The notes beneath the pieces were generated by a model. It was not told the DNA's origin. It saw nothing but the letters and a program-made list of their open reading frames with translations, and did not search any database. A stretch of 64,000 nucleotides of DNA from Pogostemon cablin (lineage: Eukaryota > Streptophyta > Magnoliopsida > Lamiales > Lamiaceae). Positions 59,695 to 64,000 of the stretch are shown one piece after another (the stretch's first letter is position 1; each line of letters begins with the position of its first letter). The DNA lies in contig CM042975.1 of the NCBI GenBank assembly GCA_023678885.1, positions 28,313,405-28,377,404 on the forward strand, in the 5' to 3' direction. A program made the position numbers and the translations under genes.

Positions 59695-62070
59695 CTACTC
59701 GATCAAGCTCGAAAACGACGACGTTAGCATGTACGGAACGTTGGCCATCGGACCCCGTTGGCAAGCCAGCTCATGAATGTCCCTAACAATGTCGAAAACA
59801 GCATCTGGTTGTGCAAGTTTGAGTGCATTTTCAGACATTTTTTGAAGCTCATCTTTCTTGGTGCTGAACCATTCGGACACAATCCGGGCCGTTTCCTTAG
59901 GGTTCTTGGTGTATACACCCGCCCCGTTGTTGACTACGTATGGAACGTTCCCTTTCTCCTGTCAATATAAAATGAAAAAATCAGCTACAAAACACTTGAT
60001 GATCACTTACATTAACCTTAAAAAACAAAAACTTGTTAAGGTTATTTGAAGTCCCTTGTCTTGTGTATTGTAAAGAGGTTAAGTACGAGCAAGGAAGCAA
60101 TAGTTAAGACGTAAGGTTCACTTACTTGTCCGGGAATGTAGTCATTCAGGATAATTGGAAGGCCTCGTATCAACGACTCAGCTATGGTGCCCGGTCCAGC
60201 CTATGCACACCAAGGTGTTGTCAGAAAACGAGACGATAAGAGTATGTAACATGTTAGGTTGAGCGTATGAAACGAAAAACTACGTACTTTAGTGATAATG
60301 CAGTCACAAGCAGCCATCCATTTCTCCATCTGTTTCTGAAATCCTTTAATCTACAATCAAGAACAGAAAGGTTAAACTTCGAATGAGCTCATAATCTATA
60401 TTAGTATATAGTTGATGGTTATAATAAGCTCAACTAATCATTAAGAGCAAACTCATGTACCTTGACTGGAATTTTCCACTCGAAGGATTCTAATGTGGCT
60501 GCTAATCCTTCATTACGGCCACAGATGACGATGAGTTGTCCTATTGGCTTCTCGTTTTCTTTGTCATACAAAGACTCTCCTAGAGCCTTCGCCGTTTTCT
60601 TCACAGGTCCCATCCCCTCTCCACCTCCCATTAGCAAGACGGCTGGCAATTCTGGGTCCATCTCTAGCTCGACCCTTAAATCATCCTATAGCCCACATTT
60701 AGATACATAGACCAAAAAACGAAATATGAACTTTCAGACATATACAGCACCTTAGATAGGACAGCTCTGCAGAAGGAAGGTCTTATAGGCAAGCCAAATA
60801 CGCGAGCTTTGGATTCATCTAGGCCGTCTAGCACAGCCCTCTTTGCTACTTCCTCCGAGGGGCAATACAATCTATTCACTAATGGATGAAACCTTGAGAT
60901 ATATACATGGTTCGAATATTAGCTCTTTTATTACATTCTTGAATCTTAGAAGTATGTGTAAACTTCAAATGAGACGAGCGTGTTTACCATGTTCGGTGGC
61001 AAGTGCTTAGGTCCGTGATGACGGTAACAAAAATGACCTTCTTCTGTAGTCCTTGCCATTTCAGCACCCACAGTGGGATGTGCTGCATTAGTGGATGCAC
61101 ACTGATGATGATATCGGGCTTGAATTCCATTAAGCCGGCCTCTACCTCCCTTGAAAACGATAACCATCAGCATTGTCAACAAGAAAGCATATGGATCATC
61201 ATCAGAATTTAACTAGAAATGGAGATGACGAAGGAGGCATACTTGGCATAAAAGGCAGCAATGGCCGCAAGATAGATGGAATGTATCCATTTAGGAGAAG
61301 TACCATGAAATGCAAATTTCCAAAGCTGGACATGTTTAACCATGAACTTATACTGCGATTCCATATCGTTCAACGGCCACCCCGTGTACTCCTTCCACAC
61401 ATCTTTCACAAAAATCTGCACAACCAACCAGACCAAACCAAGAAAAGAGCTAAGAATAGTAGCCTTTCATCTAACATGATCACACCATAATCCACAAGTA
61501 CTATGTCCTAATATTGGAATTCAAGATGATCACCTAAAACTATCTCACAATTACATGAATATATTGTTTATACAACTCAACAATGAAACTAGACATTCTA
61601 AGTGTACACAAAAAAAGCATAAATGGCAATCAAGGTAGATTCATATGTCATAAAATTTGATTCAAAACGTGCAAGATTGACGTTATAAGCTCTGCCAATC
61701 ACCTAAAACCATCACACATCATAAAATTGATCAAATACAACTACAAAATTAACACTAGACGTCCAAATTGCATCTATGGTAACTCCAAAACATGACATAC
61801 ATTGTACTGATCCCCATATTCGAGCTGGAAGGCATCCCGAATCGCCTCGGCGGAGGCGCGGTGGCCGCCGCCGGTGTCGCTCATCAGAATGAGCACATTC
61901 TTTGTCCTGTCTGCCCCAATCTGCTCCAACTCCATAGTCTCATCTTCTTGTTCTTCCTCAGTATCATATTTGACCCGTTTGTGGCTGGTTGACCCGCCAA
62001 ATCCATACACCCCAACCCTTTCAAACACCTTGCTGATGGATTCCCTTGGAGAATCCGCCTTCGTCGTCAT
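59695..62070 (-). CDS. Monogalactosyldiacylglycerol synthase, type B (MGD2/MGD3-like)
   Basis: The enzyme transfers galactose from UDP-galactose to diacylglycerol to make MGDG; type-B forms act at the outer plastid envelope and in Arabidopsis are induced by phosphate shortage. Eight exons: 62070-61801, 61415-61243, 61149-60988, 60892-60751, 60685-60461, 60350-60288, 60200-60126 and 59958-59695. All are GT-AG and in phase, giving about 457 residues. The short N-terminus (MTTKADSPRESISKVFERVG) without a long transit peptide indicates type B. Visible motifs: LILMSDTGGGHRASAEAIRD (MGDG synthase N-domain), DIIISVHPLMQHIPLWVL, FVTVITDLSTCHRTW, LLMGGGEGMGPV, and the donor-binding part KAGPGTIAESLIRGLPIILN with YIPGQEKGNVPYVV. 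The chosen start is the second in-frame ATG; one eight codons upstream at 62091 is also open. Nothing is missing. Confidence 0.94.
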
Positions 62071-62760
62071 ATCTATATATACAAAACACAAACTGTATAT
62101 ATAGATATGGGGTTTCTGTATGTAGATTTTTCTTTAATCAACTAAAAGAAATTGAACATCAACAACAAAATTGTATCAAGAAACAGAGGGGAAAACGACC
62201 CTTTTGAAGGTACAACAAAAGGGACCTCCTCCTCTGTCTTTCTCATGAAACGCGATTAGACAGAGAGAGAGAGAGAGAGAGAGAGAAAACACGTTTCGAA
62301 AACAAGTGAATAATACTTAATGTGCAAACTTAAAGCAACAAACAAAAGGAGAAAAATTCAAGAACTTCAAGAAAACATTGTTCCTTCGAGATAAGAAAAA
62401 GCAAACAGCTCGAAATGGGAGAGGGGAAAAACAGAGTAGGTATAAAAATGCAGCCTTTATATATTCTTTTTTACCTTTCTGAAACGAATGAAATCAAGAA
62501 TCCACGGGGAGAAGAAACCCAGAAAATTTTTGATTTGAGGAGAGAGAAAGAGGTGGAGAGAGAGAGGGAGAGAGAGAGGGTTTGGAGGAAGGGCAGACAA
62601 GTACAGTTGGAGGGTGGGGAGTATGAGATGGCGATTTCACAGTTGAAAGGGAGAGGAAGTCGTTTTTTTGATACTCCAATGATGGCCATTTTTCTTTTCC
62701 TGGTAGAGTGATTCTCAGCCGTTGGATCGGAACCTGACATCTGGATGGAGAATGTTCGGT
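62071..62760 (-). promoter_or_regulatory. Leader and promoter side of the MGDG synthase gene
   Basis: A (GA)n run lies at 62262-62287 and another GA-rich tract at 62535-62585; on the gene's strand these are CT-rich, as in many plant 5' leaders. I looked for a P1BS phosphate element (GNATATNC) by eye and did not find a clear one. Confidence 0.4.
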
Positions 62761-64000
62761 CTGCAGATTCGAATCTTTTTGCTTACGTTGTAAACATTTT
62801 GTTATGAAATGAAATTTGGGACCGTTTACATTTATTTATTATTAATCTTTTATGTTAATATCCCAAAAATTTCCACTAATCTTGTATCTTCATAAACAAG
62901 TAAATGACATGCATTGAGAATTAATTATTCTAAAAAATACGTAGTTTATGGCTTTAATTAACAATAACGTTGTCTCAAGAAAAAAAAAATTCTATCCAGA
63001 GTAATACATTCTCAATGTAGTGTAGTGTTCACATTTAAATGGAAAAACTTTTTTTTAACCACTATAAAATATCTCTTAAGACATTTTTTCTATCCGGTTA
63101 TTGTGATTTTGTTTCTAAAACACTGTTCATCCGGTTGTTAGAAAAAAGGTGTGGTAGGGAAAAAAAATCTTATGAAATAATGGTTGAATAAGAGAAAAAA
63201 AAAGTTTCAGTTGGAAAAAAAGAAAAAAAAAAGAATTGAATATAAGAAGGAAAAAAAATAGTTGGTCACTTGTGCTACGTCGATACATTTTAATATTAAA
63301 TAGTACCTTTAATACTAAAATGTATGGGCGTACGGTGTGCCACAGGACACATAATTTGAAAAAAAAAATTGTCTAATAGACAAAAAGAGCCAAATAAGAA
63401 AAAAAATTGAATAATCAAAAAAAATTGGCAAATAAAAATGCACAATATTCTTATCAACATAAATTATAATCCCAATAAATATGACTAAATAGATCAACAA
63501 ATTTTTGACCGAAAAAGTAAAATATAGATAGAATGGACAAAGAAAAATTGAATAGAAATATACTTTCTTCACACCTATAGCAAATAATAATAATAATAAT
63601 AATAAGAAGAGTAGTCAAATAGATAAATAAAAATTTGAACCTAATAGATTAAGTTTGTGTTGCCAAAAACAGATATGTACTCCATTTAGGAATGTAAATT
63701 AATTATTGAGCATTTTTTATATTTTTATATGGAGTGGAAATAAAATGTTTATAAGGTTATTTTTTTAATTTTCTCCCAAAATATTATAATTTGTTTTTAG
63801 GCGCTTGGCTCACCCTAAATTTATTTCCATATTTTAATTGATTTAAGGTCACTTGCCTTTTCACAAAGATGGAATATTTTTATTACAAGTACAGTACTAG
63901 GCTTTATTTCGATTGGTTGTCTGGTGGGACCACACCATGTATTCTGTTTTCTCCATCTTTCAAACAAGATGAATTTAATAACGCTCAGCAGGGTTTAAAC
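62761..64000. other. AT-rich intergenic end of window
   Basis: No gene or clear element; a short (AAT)n run lies at about 63585-63603. Confidence 0.6.

Noticed and set aside
4887..62070. A phosphate-starvation gene cluster (PAP26-like and type-B MGDG synthase)
   Set aside because: The two genes are more than 50 kb apart, separated by unrelated genes, one is broken, and I saw no shared regulatory element.

Overview
This window reads as nuclear DNA of a flowering plant. It is strongly AT-rich, with multi-exon genes, GT-AG introns, plant-specific gene families (type-B MGDG synthase, Toc90, P-class PPR, plant-type synaptotagmin), many short 'CTCCCTCCGTCC' Stowaway-like MITEs and a nuclear copy of plastid rpoA. 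The proteins look eudicot; I cannot name the species.

Layout. 1-8.3 kb: the 3' half of a SYT5-type synaptotagmin (+) converges on a PAP26-type purple acid phosphatase (-) that lacks the exon carrying its catalytic histidines. 8.2-10.3 kb: a 106-residue DnaJ-type zinc-finger protein (+), divergent from the phosphatase, with a retroposed insert and a decayed copy of its first coding exon in intron 1. 10.3-15.2 kb: AT-rich intergenic DNA with MITEs and an (AT)40 run. 15.2-16.4 kb: a single-exon ARM-repeat protein (+). 16.4-30.2 kb: a repeat-rich gene desert with subterminal-type tandem repeats, a nested Mutator-like element holding a decayed carboxylesterase fragment, telomere-like minisatellites, a GC-rich element and several MITEs. 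30.3-34.3 kb: TOC90 (-). 35.4-38.9 kb: UBP22-type deubiquitinase (-) with a GC-AG intron. 40.3-40.6 kb: rpoA fragment. 41.0-44.1 kb: a mitochondrial-type PPR gene (+) whose presequence lies in a different frame from its body. 44.1-47 kb: repeats and a poly-G run. 47.0-49.6 kb: ARPC3 (+), complete. 50.9-54.8 kb: 20S proteasome alpha-1/PAF (+). 55.4-57.1 kb: a broken second ARPC3 copy. 57.1-59.7 kb: AT-rich DNA. 59.7-62.1 kb: type-B MGDG synthase (-). 62.1-64 kb: its promoter side and AT-rich DNA.

The genes are ordinary housekeeping or organelle-related genes and form no operon-like system. They cover ER-plasma-membrane contact sites, chloroplast protein import and galactolipid synthesis, histone deubiquitination, organelle RNA processing, actin nucleation and protein degradation. 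I found no convincing new biological system. The most unusual items are the exon-less phosphatase, the nested gene-capturing transposon, the ARPC3 duplication around the proteasome gene and the PPR frame break. Exon borders were set by hand from reading frame and GT/AG sites.
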